DNA of 32,484 nucleotides from an uncultured Chlorobiaceae bacterium (GCA_903840935.1 CAIMHT010000007.1:1-32484), one strand, 5' to 3'. Positions 7,169-15,929 are shown, counted from the first letter of the stretch. The notes: generated by a model from the letters alone, not told the origin. Numbers and translations: made by a program.

Positions 7169-8851
7169 ATGAAAAAGATGAAGTATCAAAAATACGCAAA
7201 GTACCCTTCGGTAGCCATTTCCGCAAGGAGCTGGCCTGACAGAAGCATCACAAAAGCGCCGATATGGTGCAGTGTCGATCTTCGTGACGGTAACCAGGCG
7301 CTTCCGGTGCCGATGAGTGTTGAGGAAAAGGTCTCCATGTTCCAGCTTCTGGTTTCCATAGGTTTTAAGGAGATCGAGGTTGGTTTTCCATCAGCTTCGG
7401 CGACAGAGTTTGCCTTTGTGCGCAGGCTTGTTGATGAGCATCTTGTTCCTGATGATGTTACCATTCAGGTACTGACCCAGGCGCGGGAGCACCTGATCCG
7501 CAAGACGTTTGATGCCATAAGTGGAGCGAAACATGCCATAGTACACCTTTACAATTCGACCTCAAGCCTGCAGCGGGATGTGGTTTTTCGCAAAAACCGG
7601 GAGGAGATCAAGGCTATTGCTGTCGAAGGGACGGCGCTTGTTCGCCGTCTGAAGGATGAGAGCGGCAATACAGGAATTCGTTATGAATACAGCCCGGAAA
7701 GTTTTACCGGTACGGAGCTCGACTATGCGCTTGAAGTCTGCCATGCGGTTATGGATGCCTGGGGAGCATCGAAGGATGAAAAAATCATTTTGAACCTCCC
7801 TTCAACGGTTGAAATGTCGTCGCCGAATATCTATGCTGACCGCATTGAGTGGTTCTGCCGCAACATCAAGTCGCGGGATGCGGTACTGATTAGCGTTCAT
7901 GCCCATAATGATCGGGGTACGGCAGTGGCAACTGCTGAATTGGCATTGATGGCCGGTGCTGACCGGGTTGAGGGGGCACTGTTCGGTAATGGCGAGCGGT
8001 GCGGTAACATGGATGTTGTGACCATGGCGCTGAACCTTTTCAGCCAGGGAGTCGATCCTGAACTGGATTTTTCCGATCTCCCCCGCATACGCGAGGTCTA
8101 TCGCCGCTGTACCCGTCTGGATATTCATCCTCGTCATCCCTATTCGGGGGAGCTGGTCTATACCGCTTTTTCCGGTTCGCACCAGGACGCAATAAGCAAG
8201 GGGATGAAAGCGCAACCGCACTCACCCGGCGGTTTATGGGCGGTTCCCTATCTGCCGATCGACCCGGAGGACGTTGGTTGTAGCTATGAGGCTATTGTTC
8301 GTATCAACAGTCAGTCAGGCAAGGGTGGTGTGGCCTATGTGCTTGAGAAAGAGTATGGTCTCCAGATTCCGAAATGGATGCAGCCTGATTTTGCCGAAGC
8401 GGTACAGGCGGTTGCCGACACGACCGGTGTTGAGTTGTCGGTTGAGCAGATCAATGAGCTGTTTCATGCAGAATATGTGAAACTTTGCGAGCCGGTTACC
8501 CTCAAGAAGTGCCATATCAGTTGGGATGACGAGGAGCCTCGGTGTCAGGATGAAGAGGATACCACCATAAACTGTGTTGTGCAGACCAGAGAGCGGGAGT
8601 TCAGCTTTGAGGCACAGGGGAACGGTCCTCTTGATGCATTTGTGAAGGGATTTGTCAGGGTGAGTGGTCTCGATTTCAGTGTTGACGAGTATGCCGAACA
8701 TGCTATCGGGCGCAGTGCCGGAGCTCTTGCCATAGCCTATATCAAGATTGGCTGCGCTGATGGACAGGTTTCTTTTGGTGCCGGTATTGATTCGAATATC
8801 AGCCTTGCCTCAATTAAGGCTACAGTAAGTGCCCTGAACAGGCTGCCTTGA
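7169..8851 (+). CDS. leuA: 2-isopropylmalate synthase, LeuA2 type
   Basis: A 560-residue enzyme catalysing the first committed step of leucine synthesis: acetyl-CoA plus 2-oxoisovalerate to 2-isopropylmalate. Visible features: the catalytic and metal region DLRDGNQAL (Asp40), metal histidines in SVHAHNDRGTA (His244, His246), GNGERCGN (273-280), the SGSHQDAISKG segment, and a C-terminal LeuA allosteric domain from about residue 430 that normally binds leucine for feedback inhibition. Length and opening (SITKAPIWCSVDLRDGNQAL) fit the longer type known from actinobacteria and many other phyla. The ATG at 7169 has AAGGAA about 8 bases upstream. It appears to stand alone, with no other leu genes next to it, and is preceded by a leader peptide and terminator, so it is likely controlled by both attenuation and feedback inhibition. 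Confidence 0.96.
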   Translation: MKKMKYQKYAKYPSVAISARSWPDRSITKAPIWCSVDLRDGNQALPVPMSVEEKVSMFQLLVSIGFKEIEVGFPSASATEFAFVRRLVDEHLVPDDVTIQVLTQAREHLIRKTFDAISGAKHAIVHLYNSTSSLQRDVVFRKNREEIKAIAVEGTALVRRLKDESGNTGIRYEYSPESFTGTELDYALEVCHAVMDAWGASKDEKIILNLPSTVEMSSPNIYADRIEWFCRNIKSRDAVLISVHAHNDRGTAVATAELALMAGADRVEGALFGNGERCGNMDVVTMALNLFSQGVDPELDFSDLPRIREVYRRCTRLDIHPRHPYSGELVYTAFSGSHQDAISKGMKAQPHSPGGLWAVPYLPIDPEDVGCSYEAIVRINSQSGKGGVAYVLEKEYGLQIPKWMQPDFAEAVQAVADTTGVELSVEQINELFHAEYVKLCEPVTLKKCHISWDDEEPRCQDEEDTTINCVVQTREREFSFEAQGNGPLDAFVKGFVRVSGLDFSVDEYAEHAIGRSAGALAIAYIKIGCADGQVSFGAGIDSNISLASIKATVSALNRLP

Positions 8852-8941
8852 GAGGCTGTTCTGCCATTGGTAATGTTTTTGTCTTTTTATTACTACAGGC
8901 TCTTCTTTGACGGAACAGCGCAACCTTTTTTTGTATCTTCA

Positions 8942-8973
8942 GGGGGTGGTGGATGATGGATAGACCATCCCCC
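8942..8973 (+). promoter_or_regulatory. GC-rich hairpin upstream of the metal ABC operon
   Basis: GGGGGTGGT (8942-8950) can pair with ACCATCCCCC (8964-8973), with one bulged base and a 13-base loop. It lies 17 bases upstream of the lipoprotein start codon and has no T-run after it, so it is not a standard terminator. It may affect mRNA stability or translation, or be an operator. No classical Zur palindrome was recognised. Confidence 0.3.
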
Positions 8974-8990
8974 GGCATTAAAGGGTAAAT

Positions 8991-9878
8991 ATGGCTTGTA
9001 TGATGAAGATCGTGAGGAAATTCTTTTTTCTGGTTCCGTTTCTTGCCCTTTTTCTGAACGGGTGCACCAAGCCTGCCGAAACGGGAAAGCTTCTGGTTGT
9101 TGCCTCTATTGCGCCATTCGCTTATTTTGCTGAAAGAATTGGTGGTTCTCATGTTGCCGTATCAGTGATGGTGCCACCAGGCGGAAATCCGCACAGTTAT
9201 GAGCCCTCTCCCCGGCAGATGGCCCGACTTGGTGAGGCAGCACTTTTTATCAAGGCCGGTTCAGGGGTTGAGTTTGAGCTGGACTGGATGGAGCGTTTTT
9301 TGTCGATCAACCCTTCCCTGAAGGTTTGTAATGGTGTTGAGGGTATTCGACTTCTTCCAGTCAAGCATGATGGAAAGGCGCATCAGGATGGGCGTTATGA
9401 TCCTCATTACTGGCTCTCTGTGGCAAATGGAATGATCATTGTAAAGAATGTTGAGCGAGCCCTTGCGGCTGCTGATCCGGCTCGAAGGGTTGAGTATGCG
9501 GCAAACTCGGCAAAGCTTCAGGCTGAACTGCAGTTGCTTGACCGGGAGATTCAGGGAAAGCTTGTCGGGTTAAAAAACAGGCGCTTTTTGGTTTTTCATC
9601 CGGCATGGGGCTATTACGCAGATGCTTTCCGGCTTGAGCAGATCGCCGTTGAGGAGGAGGGCAAGACGCTCACACCGCGGCAGATGCAGCGTGTCATTGA
9701 ACAGGCAAAGGCAAATCGTATCACCGTCGTCTTTGTCTCTCCGCAGTTCAGTTCTTCCCAGGCTCAAACCATAGCGCTGGAAATCGGCGGCAAGACCCGC
9801 AGTGTTGACCCACTCTCATCTGATTATCAAAATAATCTCCGGCGTACGACGAGTGCGTTTATTGAAACCATGCGATGA
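8991..9878 (+). CDS. znuA: Zn/Mn ABC transporter substrate-binding lipoprotein (ZnuA/TroA family)
   Basis: A 295-residue cluster-9 binding protein. It starts with a lipoprotein signal peptide ending in the lipobox LNGC (Cys25). Expected metal ligands of the family are seen: His in GGNPHSYEPSPRQM, His in DPHYWLSV, His in VFHPAWGYYADAF, and Asp in RSVDPLSSDYQNNLRR. The histidine-rich loop typical of many ZnuA proteins is missing, so manganese or another divalent metal cannot be excluded. The ATG at 8991 follows AAGGG; ATGs at 9000 and 9003 are possible alternatives. The stop overlaps the start of the ATPase gene (ATGA), so the three genes form a translationally coupled operon. Confidence 0.92.
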   Translation: MACMMKIVRKFFFLVPFLALFLNGCTKPAETGKLLVVASIAPFAYFAERIGGSHVAVSVMVPPGGNPHSYEPSPRQMARLGEAALFIKAGSGVEFELDWMERFLSINPSLKVCNGVEGIRLLPVKHDGKAHQDGRYDPHYWLSVANGMIIVKNVERALAAADPARRVEYAANSAKLQAELQLLDREIQGKLVGLKNRRFLVFHPAWGYYADAFRLEQIAVEEEGKTLTPRQMQRVIEQAKANRITVVFVSPQFSSSQAQTIALEIGGKTRSVDPLSSDYQNNLRRTTSAFIETMR

Positions 9879-10600
9879 GGCCGCCTGTAATTGCATGTGA
9901 CCAGCTTTCCGTCGACCTGGGCGGTGTGAGGGTGCTTGAAAATGTGACACTGTCGGTCGGTGACGGTGATTTTCTTGGACTTGTCGGCCCGAACGGCGGG
10001 GGGAAAACGACGCTGCTCAGGGTGATTCTCGGGTTGGAGAAGGCTTCTGCCGGGATTGTAAGGGTTTTTGGCGGGCTGCCAGGAAGCTTCCCTGGTCGTA
10101 TCGGCTATGTGCCCCAGCGGCTTTTTTTTGACCGTGAGTTTCCAATCAGTGTCCGCGATCTGGTGCTGATGGGACGGTTGTCGAAAAAAAAACTTTTTCA
10201 GCACTATAACGCTCTTGACAGAACGCGGGTTGATGAGGCGATTTCTGCGGCTGGTCTTGAGCGGTTGATTGAGCGCCGGATAGGCGACTTGTCGGGCGGG
10301 GAGTTGCAGCGGGCACTTATTGCACGGGCGCTGGCCGGAGAGCCGGAACTGCTTTTGCTTGATGAGCCTACGGCAAGTATTGACCCACAGATGAAAACCA
10401 CCATTTATGATTTGATCGAGCATTTGAAAGAGAGGCTCACCATTGTTCTTGTTACGCACGATACCGCTCTTATAGGTCGTTATGTGACAAAAGTTGCTAC
10501 ATTGAATGTCAAGCTTGAACTGCATGAATCGGGCGCAACTGCTGGCAGGGCGAGTCTTTCAGGGGTGGCGGCGCAGAATCCCGTGTTTTTGAACCCTTGA
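9875..10600 (+). CDS. znuC: Metal ABC transporter ATP-binding protein (ZnuC-like)
   Basis: A 241-residue ATPase that powers import of the metal delivered by the upstream lipoprotein. Walker A is GPNGGGKT (38-45), the Q loop lies in GYVPQRLFFDREFPISVRD, the ABC signature is LSGGE (139-143), Walker B is LLLLDEPTASID (159-170) and the switch histidine is in LVTHD. Its ATG overlaps the previous stop by 4 bases, and its own stop overlaps the TTG start of the permease gene. The residues after the switch region (about 30) are not conserved in the core family. Confidence 0.95.
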   Translation: MRPPVIACDQLSVDLGGVRVLENVTLSVGDGDFLGLVGPNGGGKTTLLRVILGLEKASAGIVRVFGGLPGSFPGRIGYVPQRLFFDREFPISVRDLVLMGRLSKKKLFQHYNALDRTRVDEAISAAGLERLIERRIGDLSGGELQRALIARALAGEPELLLLDEPTASIDPQMKTTIYDLIEHLKERLTIVLVTHDTALIGRYVTKVATLNVKLELHESGATAGRASLSGVAAQNPVFLNP

Positions 10601-11442
10601 ACCGCACCAACGGTATGCTACAGGAGATATTTGCTTTTGAGTTCATGCGCAACGCCCTTTTTGCGGCGCTCCTTTCCAGTGTCGCCTGCGGCATTATCGG
10701 CACCTATGTGGTGGTGAAAAAGATAGGCTTTATCAGTGGAGGTATAGCGCATACGGCGTTTGGAGGTATCGGGCTTGGCTACTACCTTGGAATCAATCCG
10801 CTTCTCGGCGTTATACCGTTCAGTCTGGCCGCAGCGCTGGCTATCGGTCTGTTGAGCAAAAAGGCAAAGGTTGCGGAGGATACCGCAATCGGAACCTTCT
10901 GGGCAGTCGGGATGGCGGTCGGGGTGATTTGTATTGGCCTTAAACCGGGCTATGCCCCCGATCTTTTCAGCTATCTCTTTGGCAATATTCTGACGGTACC
11001 TGCATTTGATCTCTGGATGATCATGCTGCTTGACCTGCTGATTATTGCCGTGGTATGGCTGCTCAGCAAGGAGTTTCTGGCCATCTCTTTTGATGAGGAG
11101 TATGCCGCCGTTTCGGGACTGAAAACGACGGCACTCTATCTGCTGATGCTATGTCTGATTGCGCTGACTGTCGTCGTTATGGTGCGTGTTGTGGGGATCG
11201 TGATGGTGATAGCGCTGCTGACCATTCCTGCGGCCATTGCGCGGATGCTGAGCCACAGTCTGCCCGGAATGATGATTCGGGCCGTTGTACTCTCGGCCTT
11301 TTTCAGCATCTGCGGGTTATGGCTCTCCTGCCTGCTTGATATAGCATCAGGAGCAACCATTATTCTTGTCGCCGGGTTTTGCTTTCTCCTGGCGCATAGC
11401 TGGCGATTTGTCAGGCTTTTGCCTGGCGTCCTTCCTGGTTGA
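10597..11442 (+). CDS. znuB: Metal ABC transporter permease (ZnuB/TroC-like, ABC-3 family)
   Basis: A 281-residue integral membrane protein with about eight hydrophobic segments. It has the family pattern GIIGTYVVVKKIGFISGGIAHTAFGGIGLGYYLG near residues 34-67 and GIVMVIALLTIPAAIARML near the middle of the second half. The start could be TTG at 10597, overlapping the ATPase stop as TTGA, or ATG at 10615; the overlap favours translational coupling. Its last 32 bases overlap a convergent Pmp3-type gene on the other strand. It forms the membrane channel of the importer encoded by the three-gene operon. Confidence 0.94.
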   Translation: MNRTNGMLQEIFAFEFMRNALFAALLSSVACGIIGTYVVVKKIGFISGGIAHTAFGGIGLGYYLGINPLLGVIPFSLAAALAIGLLSKKAKVAEDTAIGTFWAVGMAVGVICIGLKPGYAPDLFSYLFGNILTVPAFDLWMIMLLDLLIIAVVWLLSKEFLAISFDEEYAAVSGLKTTALYLLMLCLIALTVVVMVRVVGIVMVIALLTIPAAIARMLSHSLPGMMIRAVVLSAFFSICGLWLSCLLDIASGATIILVAGFCFLLAHSWRFVRLLPGVLPG

Positions 11443-11581
11443 TCATGAACAGTGCAAAGGCAACTCCGGGCAGCCAGCCGAGCGCGGTAAGAAGTCCGGT
11501 AAGCATGACCGTCCCGACCTCCTTGTTTGTGACTGATGCGGGAGGAAGAATCACGGCAAGAATCAATCTGCGAATATCCAT
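11411..11581 (-). CDS. Pmp3/YqaE (UPF0057) family small membrane protein
   Basis: A 56-residue protein with two transmembrane helices. It shows the family pattern ILAVILPPASVTNKEVG followed by TGLLTALGWLPGVAFALFMI. Family members (plant and yeast Pmp3, bacterial YqaE) are linked to membrane potential and salt or stress tolerance, but their molecular role is unsettled. The ATG at 11581 is chosen because GGAG lies about 8 bases upstream and the match starts at once; an in-frame extension to 11713 has no family similarity. The 3' end overlaps znuB by 32 bases tail-to-tail. Confidence 0.88.
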   Translation of the reverse strand: MDIRRLILAVILPPASVTNKEVGTVMLTGLLTALGWLPGVAFALFMINQEGRQAKA

Positions 11582-11771
11582 TATAGGGCTCCGTTTTTTT
11601 GTTAAAAAATTCATAAAATTTAACACTAAAACAGACAGGAAGCAACGCAAAAACGTTATCAGGAGCTTCTTCTCGCATCCATGGATAACACTATTTCTTG
11701 TATTTTGATTCAAAAATCGTAAATTAAGCTCCCTTCAGAAATAATCCTGAGTAAAACAAAGCGCTCTTGAT

Positions 11772-12101
11772 TTGTTGAACATAAACAGAAAAAACTTGCT
11801 TAATAAAGTTCATCCCGACGTGGTTTTGGATGATGTTGATGAGGTCATTGACGAACCGAATTTTAATAACCACAATACCTCTCCAGAGCCACCCAGTCCC
11901 TATGCCGACCTTGAAAAAAAGTATCGCAAAAACCGGTTTAACAAAAACAGAAGCAAAGCTCCTTCGCCGCTTTTCGGTGTGAATGGCGCGGGCAATTCCG
12001 TTTCAAAAAGTGCGGATGGAAACAAACTCCAGAAAAGAAAACCGAAAAAGAAGAGCTTTTCCAAGGTATCCCGAGTTACTTCCGGCAAACGCAACCCATA
12101 A
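11772..12101 (+). CDS. Doubtful basic hypothetical protein
   Basis: An ORF of up to 109 codons with only TTG starts near its beginning and no clear ribosome site. The N-terminal half is acidic and polar (VVLDDVDEVIDEPNF); the C-terminal half is rich in Lys, Arg, Ser and Asn (KLQKRKPKKKSFSKVSR). It has no hydrophobic segment and no recognised family. The opposite strand here also has an open frame, but that is largely the shadow of the downstream GDPD gene. It may be a real low-complexity protein of this genus or a chance frame. Confidence 0.35.
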   Translation: MLNINRKNLLNKVHPDVVLDDVDEVIDEPNFNNHNTSPEPPSPYADLEKKYRKNRFNKNRSKAPSPLFGVNGAGNSVSKSADGNKLQKRKPKKKSFSKVSRVTSGKRNP

Positions 12102-12256
12102 CGGCCCTGGCAGGAAGTTGTTTTTGTAATGCTTTGCTTGCAATGTACTGCCGGTAGTATTGGTTTCGTGCCTTTTTTTGAACTCTTGTAACCGCTCAAA
12201 AAAGGGGGTTGCTCGATGCAATACGGTTGTGTTATGGTGGCAATAGAGTGATCGTT

Positions 12257-13087
12257 ATGTCTTTTGAAATACAGGCTCATCGCGGTGGTAGATCCCTTTT
12301 TCCCGAAAACACACTGCAAGCCTTCTTTCATGCGGCCACCCTTGGTATCAGGGTTCTGGAGCTTGATATTCTGGTATCGAAAGATCACCAGATAGTCGTT
12401 TCTCATGACCCCTCGCTTTCCGCTCCTCTTTGTGCTGATCCGCAAGGTCGTCCACTCGGCATTGAAGAGCATGGGCGCTATCTTCTTTATGAGATGGACT
12501 ATGCCGATATTGCCTCTTTTGACTGCGGTCTGCCTCATCCATCCTTTCCCGGTCAGGTGCGTGTTGTCGCCGTCAAGCCGCTTCTTTCCAGGGTATTCCG
12601 GGAAGTGGAGGCTTTTATGGCATCGTCGGCCATGAGGGGAAGGATGATCTATAATCTGGAAATAAAGTCATGGCCCGACAAGGATGTTTTTTTCCATCCG
12701 CCTCCCGACTATTATGCCGCACTTGTTCTCCAGCTTGTGGAAGCCGCAGGGTTATCGCAGCATGTCAGGATACAGTCTTTTGATGGCCGGGTGGTTCGGG
12801 AGGCGTGGAGGTTGAACCCAAGGCTCTGCTATGGCCTTTTGATTGAGGAATCGAAAACTGCCGACGGTATTTTTCGGGAACTTGGCTTTGTCCCTGGCTA
12901 TCTCAATCCCCATTTTTCTCTTGTAGACCGGACCATGATGGATACTCTCCATGCCGAGGGTATAGGGGTGATACCCTGGACGGTGAACCGGAAAGAAGAG
13001 ATGCTTGCTATGAAGCAGATCGGTGCGGATGGGATTATTACCGATTATCCTGAACGTGCGATTGCGCTTTTCGGCCTGCCGGAGTAA
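12257..13087 (+). CDS. Glycerophosphodiester phosphodiesterase
   Basis: A 276-residue GDPD-family TIM-barrel enzyme that hydrolyses glycerophosphodiesters to glycerol 3-phosphate and an alcohol. It opens with QAHRGGRSLFPENTLQAF (catalytic His8 and Arg9; Glu17-Asn18), then LELDILVSKD (Glu35 and Asp37, metal ligands) and VVSHDPSL (His50, catalytic). Later segments YNLEIKSWP, IQSFDG, VIPWTVN and GADGIITDYPE are typical. The ATG at 12257 is chosen because the HRGG core begins 8 residues later; a TTG at 12209 would add 16 residues. There is no signal peptide, so it is probably cytoplasmic. It converges with batD. Confidence 0.94.
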   Translation: MSFEIQAHRGGRSLFPENTLQAFFHAATLGIRVLELDILVSKDHQIVVSHDPSLSAPLCADPQGRPLGIEEHGRYLLYEMDYADIASFDCGLPHPSFPGQVRVVAVKPLLSRVFREVEAFMASSAMRGRMIYNLEIKSWPDKDVFFHPPPDYYAALVLQLVEAAGLSQHVRIQSFDGRVVREAWRLNPRLCYGLLIEESKTADGIFRELGFVPGYLNPHFSLVDRTMMDTLHAEGIGVIPWTVNRKEEMLAMKQIGADGIITDYPERAIALFGLPE

Positions 13088-13118
13088 TCGGGTTTTCTTG
13101 TTGATGTTTTTTGCGCTT

Positions 13119-14468
13119 TCAGCGCGATGAGCAAGCTTTTTTCAGATCATGCAGCAGAGCGTTCACCTTTGTCGTTATCCAGTCAGGGATTCGACTCTCT
13201 TTTTCTCTGGCAGGGCTATAGAGAATTTTATCAAGCGAGTCCAGTACTGACGGGAGTTCTGATCGGGTTTCATCGGGGATGTTCATCTCTTGCAGTGCAT
13301 CTTGCAATTCCATCCTTGTCATGCTTCCGGGACTCTTTACACCTGTTTCTGAAAGCAGGGCCAATAGCTGCTGTTTCATGGTTCTGGCAGATTTTCCGAT
13401 TTCAGGTGACTGCTCAGTCACCTCCCCGGCCCCCTTTTTTTTTGTACCGGTGAGCCGTTTTTTTCTGATCAGTACAAATATTGTGCAGCTTATAAGCAAG
13501 AGGAATGCAATGGTGACCGTTGAGAAGAGAGTCGTTGCCTTGCTTTTATTTTCTGAAAAGCCGTTGAGAGGTTTGTCTCGTTCTCCTGCTGCTTTCAGAC
13601 CTGCTGCGTCGACTCTTATGGCAAGCGGTTTTGAATGAAGTATGCTGAATTGTTGTGTGTCAGGGTTGAAGACCACAAGGGTTACTGCCGGGATCTGAAA
13701 ATCACCCTCTGATTGAGGCCAGGCAAGAGTTGTTGAGGTTGTGGAACCAGAGGTGGTCTCAGACTCTTTTATAAGGTTTGTTGTTTTTTCCGGAGGGTTG
13801 TGCCGAAAGCTTTCGGGGAGTTGCATGCCGGGCAGTTCCAGGGTAAGGAGGCTTCCTGTTCCGGTGAGAATGAGTTTAAGGGAGAGTGGTTCTCCAATTT
13901 TGAGCTTCTCTTTGTCTGCCACGAGGTTGAGTGAAAAGATCCCTACGGCACCGGAAAGTTTTTCCGGCACCGGTTCAGGAAGTGCACGGGCTGAGATGGT
14001 AATGGGGGGAGCGGTGATGCGTAAAGAGTTCTCGATGGGCTCTGTTTTGTCGGCAGCACTATGTTCTTGCGGTAGAGTGCAGAGCATGCTGTATCCTGAA
14101 ACCGTAATTTTGCCACTCTGGATCGGTACCAGTTTGAATTGCTTGACAACAGCACTTCTGAACTCCTTTCCCTTAACCGTTGCCGGGATGCTTTTGATAA
14201 AGCGCTCAGCACCGGTCTCCCTTGCCCACAAACCCTGAAGCGACGGTGTCATTTCATTGGATATTTTCGGTGCGATATCCCTGAAATAGAGTCGATAGGT
14301 CAGGAGTATTTCCTGGCCCACAAAGGGATGGTTGTTGTTTATTGAGGAAGCAAGAAATGGTTTGTTTCCCTGAAGCTCTGACGCTCCGGCAACTGCCGGA
14401 GCGCAAAGGGCCACCATGATGAGCATGAACAGGTAGCGGTACCCGTAACGAGCAAAGCTTGCAGTCAT
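13119..14468 (-). CDS. batD: BatD-like membrane protein
   Basis: A 449-residue protein with a signal peptide (about 1-29, AVAGAS), an extracytoplasmic beta-rich region carrying the BatD opening pattern SINNNHPFVGQEILLTYRLYF, one transmembrane helix at about 314-334 (TLFSTVTIAFLLLISCTIF), and a basic, helical cytoplasmic tail. BatD belongs to the Bacteroides aerotolerance (Bat/MoxR) system, whose exact function is unclear. Its start lies 5 bases after the proC stop, so the two genes are co-transcribed. Other Bat-type genes lie elsewhere in the window (TPR gene at 18735-19400; MoxR and DUF58 genes at 23499-25423). Confidence 0.85.
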   Translation of the reverse strand: MTASFARYGYRYLFMLIMVALCAPAVAGASELQGNKPFLASSINNNHPFVGQEILLTYRLYFRDIAPKISNEMTPSLQGLWARETGAERFIKSIPATVKGKEFRSAVVKQFKLVPIQSGKITVSGYSMLCTLPQEHSAADKTEPIENSLRITAPPITISARALPEPVPEKLSGAVGIFSLNLVADKEKLKIGEPLSLKLILTGTGSLLTLELPGMQLPESFRHNPPEKTTNLIKESETTSGSTTSTTLAWPQSEGDFQIPAVTLVVFNPDTQQFSILHSKPLAIRVDAAGLKAAGERDKPLNGFSENKSKATTLFSTVTIAFLLLISCTIFVLIRKKRLTGTKKKGAGEVTEQSPEIGKSARTMKQQLLALLSETGVKSPGSMTRMELQDALQEMNIPDETRSELPSVLDSLDKILYSPAREKESRIPDWITTKVNALLHDLKKACSSR

Positions 14469-14473
14469 ATCGG

Positions 14474-15277
14474 TTATTTCATGAGTTCCCTGGAGCGTGC
14501 CGTAGCGGCGGCAACTGTTGCAACCAGAATCTGCCGTATATTTTGTTCATCCATGATCTTCAGCCCGGCTTCTGTTGTTCCTCCGGGCGTCGTGACCTCC
14601 TGCTTGAGTTCTTCCGGGCCTTTTCGCCCGGAGAGCACCATTGTTGCCGCCCCGATCATGGTTTGTGCACCAAGAAGCAGAGCCTCCTCGCGTGAAAGGC
14701 CGCATTGCACCCCCCCCTCGGCCAGAGAGTCAAGAATATGAAACATGTAGGCCGGTCCGCTGCCGGACAGGGCGGTTGCGGCATCCATCTGCAATTCATC
14801 GAGAATGGCCACCCGGCCAATGGAGCTGAAAAGCTCAGAAGCAAGAAGAATATCGTCATCCAAAGCCATTTTTCCCCGGCACAAGGCGGTCATCCCTTCG
14901 CCGACAAAGGCCGGGGTATTGGGCATTACCCTGATTATCCTCATGCTCTCGCCGGAGTTTTTCCGGATAAACTCCGAGGAAATTCCGGCAGCAACGCTGA
15001 CAAGCAGATGATTGGTGGTGAGTGAGGGCTTCAATGCTCCGAGCACCTCTTCCATCTGGTAGGGTTTGACGGCAAGGATGAGCACTTGCGATTTCAGGGC
15101 AACCTCTTCAATTGAGAGGCAGGGAAGAATGGCGTAATCGGCAGCAATCGAAGCAAGAGCGGCTGGTTCCTTGTCAAAGCCGGCAATAACAGTGTGCTCT
15201 CTCTGGCTGAGACCGGCAATAAGCGCACGGGCAATTCTTCCTGTTCCGACAAAGCCAAGACGAAGATGGTTATTCAT
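14474..15277 (-). CDS. proC: Pyrroline-5-carboxylate reductase
   Basis: A 267-residue enzyme for the last step of proline synthesis (pyrroline-5-carboxylate to proline using NAD(P)H). The nucleotide-binding fold is at the start (LRLGFVGTGRIARALIAG, Gly8/Gly11/Gly13), followed by LAVKPYQM, IRVMPNTPAFVGEGMTALC and the family signature ALSGSGPAYMFHILDSLAEGG with VTTPGGTTEAGL near the C-terminus. The ATG at 15277 gives the usual short lead to the Rossmann fold; a TTG at 15301 is in frame but unlikely. It is followed 5 bases later by batD, an unusual partner with no evident pathway link. Confidence 0.95.
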   Translation of the reverse strand: MNNHLRLGFVGTGRIARALIAGLSQREHTVIAGFDKEPAALASIAADYAILPCLSIEEVALKSQVLILAVKPYQMEEVLGALKPSLTTNHLLVSVAAGISSEFIRKNSGESMRIIRVMPNTPAFVGEGMTALCRGKMALDDDILLASELFSSIGRVAILDELQMDAATALSGSGPAYMFHILDSLAEGGVQCGLSREEALLLGAQTMIGAATMVLSGRKGPEELKQEVTTPGGTTEAGLKIMDEQNIRQILVATVAAATARSRELMK

Positions 15278-15425
15278 TACAAAACAAATTTTGGTGTACA
15301 AACCTTAATATACCGGTAGTTACGCTTTTTCAGCCGATTTTCCATCGTATAGCATCGTTACGGTCTGTCCTGATGATCGAAAGAGGGGAGTGCGTTGTCT
15401 ATGAGAAGTGGTGGGCGGGAAACAG

Positions 15426-15452
15426 AAAAGGCGGGTTGTTTTCCCGCCTTTT
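15426..15452 (-). terminator. Terminator of the tandem cytochrome c-555 genes
   Basis: AAAAGGCGGG (15426-15435) and CCCGCCTTTT (15443-15452) form a perfect 10-bp stem with a 7-base loop. Read on the minus strand it lies 26 bases after the cytochrome stop and ends in a T-rich tail, fitting an intrinsic terminator. Confidence 0.85.
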
Positions 15453-15477
15453 CAATCGAGATAAAGAAGAGTACAGC

Positions 15478-15807
15478 TTATTTGCTCTGCTCTGCCATGT
15501 AATTCACTGTATCGCTGATCTGGGCAGTAGTCAGAGTTGTACCGCCTTTTGCCGGCATTGATCCTGTTTTGCCATCATATCCGTTGTCGGCATGGTTGAC
15601 AAGCACATCAATTCCCTGAGCGATACGAGGAGCCCATGCAGCCTTGTCGCCAAGTTTAGGCGCACCGCCGAGACCGGTTTTGTGACATGCAGCACAGTTT
15701 GCATCGAACAGGGTTTTACCTGCTGCAAGGTCGTTGGCTGATGCTACAGTGGAGCAGATTGAACAGACAAAAAGTGCACAAAGTGCGGAAGAAATAAAAC
15801 GCGACAT
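15478..15807 (-). CDS. Cytochrome c-555 paralogue (monoheme, periplasmic)
   Basis: A 109-residue exported class I cytochrome c. The signal peptide is about residues 1-24 (ends VASA), the heme site is CAACH (Cys38, Cys41, His42) and the probable axial methionine is Met84 in SMPAKGG. The pattern AAGKTLFDANCAACHKTG, GAPKLGDKAAWAPRI and MPAKGG is that of soluble cytochrome c-555 of green sulfur bacteria. That protein carries electrons from sulfur-compound oxidation towards the photosynthetic reaction centre. It lies 122 bases downstream of a close paralogue, and no terminator was seen between them, so they are probably co-transcribed. A strong terminator follows. Which paralogue is the main electron carrier cannot be told from sequence. 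Confidence 0.93.
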   Translation of the reverse strand: MSRFISSALCALFVCSICSTVASANDLAAGKTLFDANCAACHKTGLGGAPKLGDKAAWAPRIAQGIDVLVNHADNGYDGKTGSMPAKGGTTLTTAQISDTVNYMAEQSK

Positions 15808-15929
15808 AGAATACTCCTGTTTAATGAGTTTGGTTTGACAGGGAATTTATTACTGCCGTCATGCTTCGAAGAAAAAGGAACGGAGCTGCTGATGGCAACT
15901 CCCATTCCACAGAAAAGAGAAATTGGTGT

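Noticed and set aside
8836..8866. GAACAG ... CTGTTC hairpin around the leuA stop as a terminator
   Set aside because: The stem is only 6 bp with a 14-base loop, and the T-rich stretch lies too far downstream.
11900..12538. Minus-strand ORF of 212 codons opposite the doubtful basic ORF and the GDPD gene
   Set aside because: Its upstream part lies opposite the certain GDPD gene, it has no family features, and no ribosome site is apparent.
13100..13130. GCGC-TTTCA-GCGC mini-hairpin between GDPD and batD as a shared terminator
   Set aside because: The stem is very short, and no T-run follows on either strand in the right orientation.
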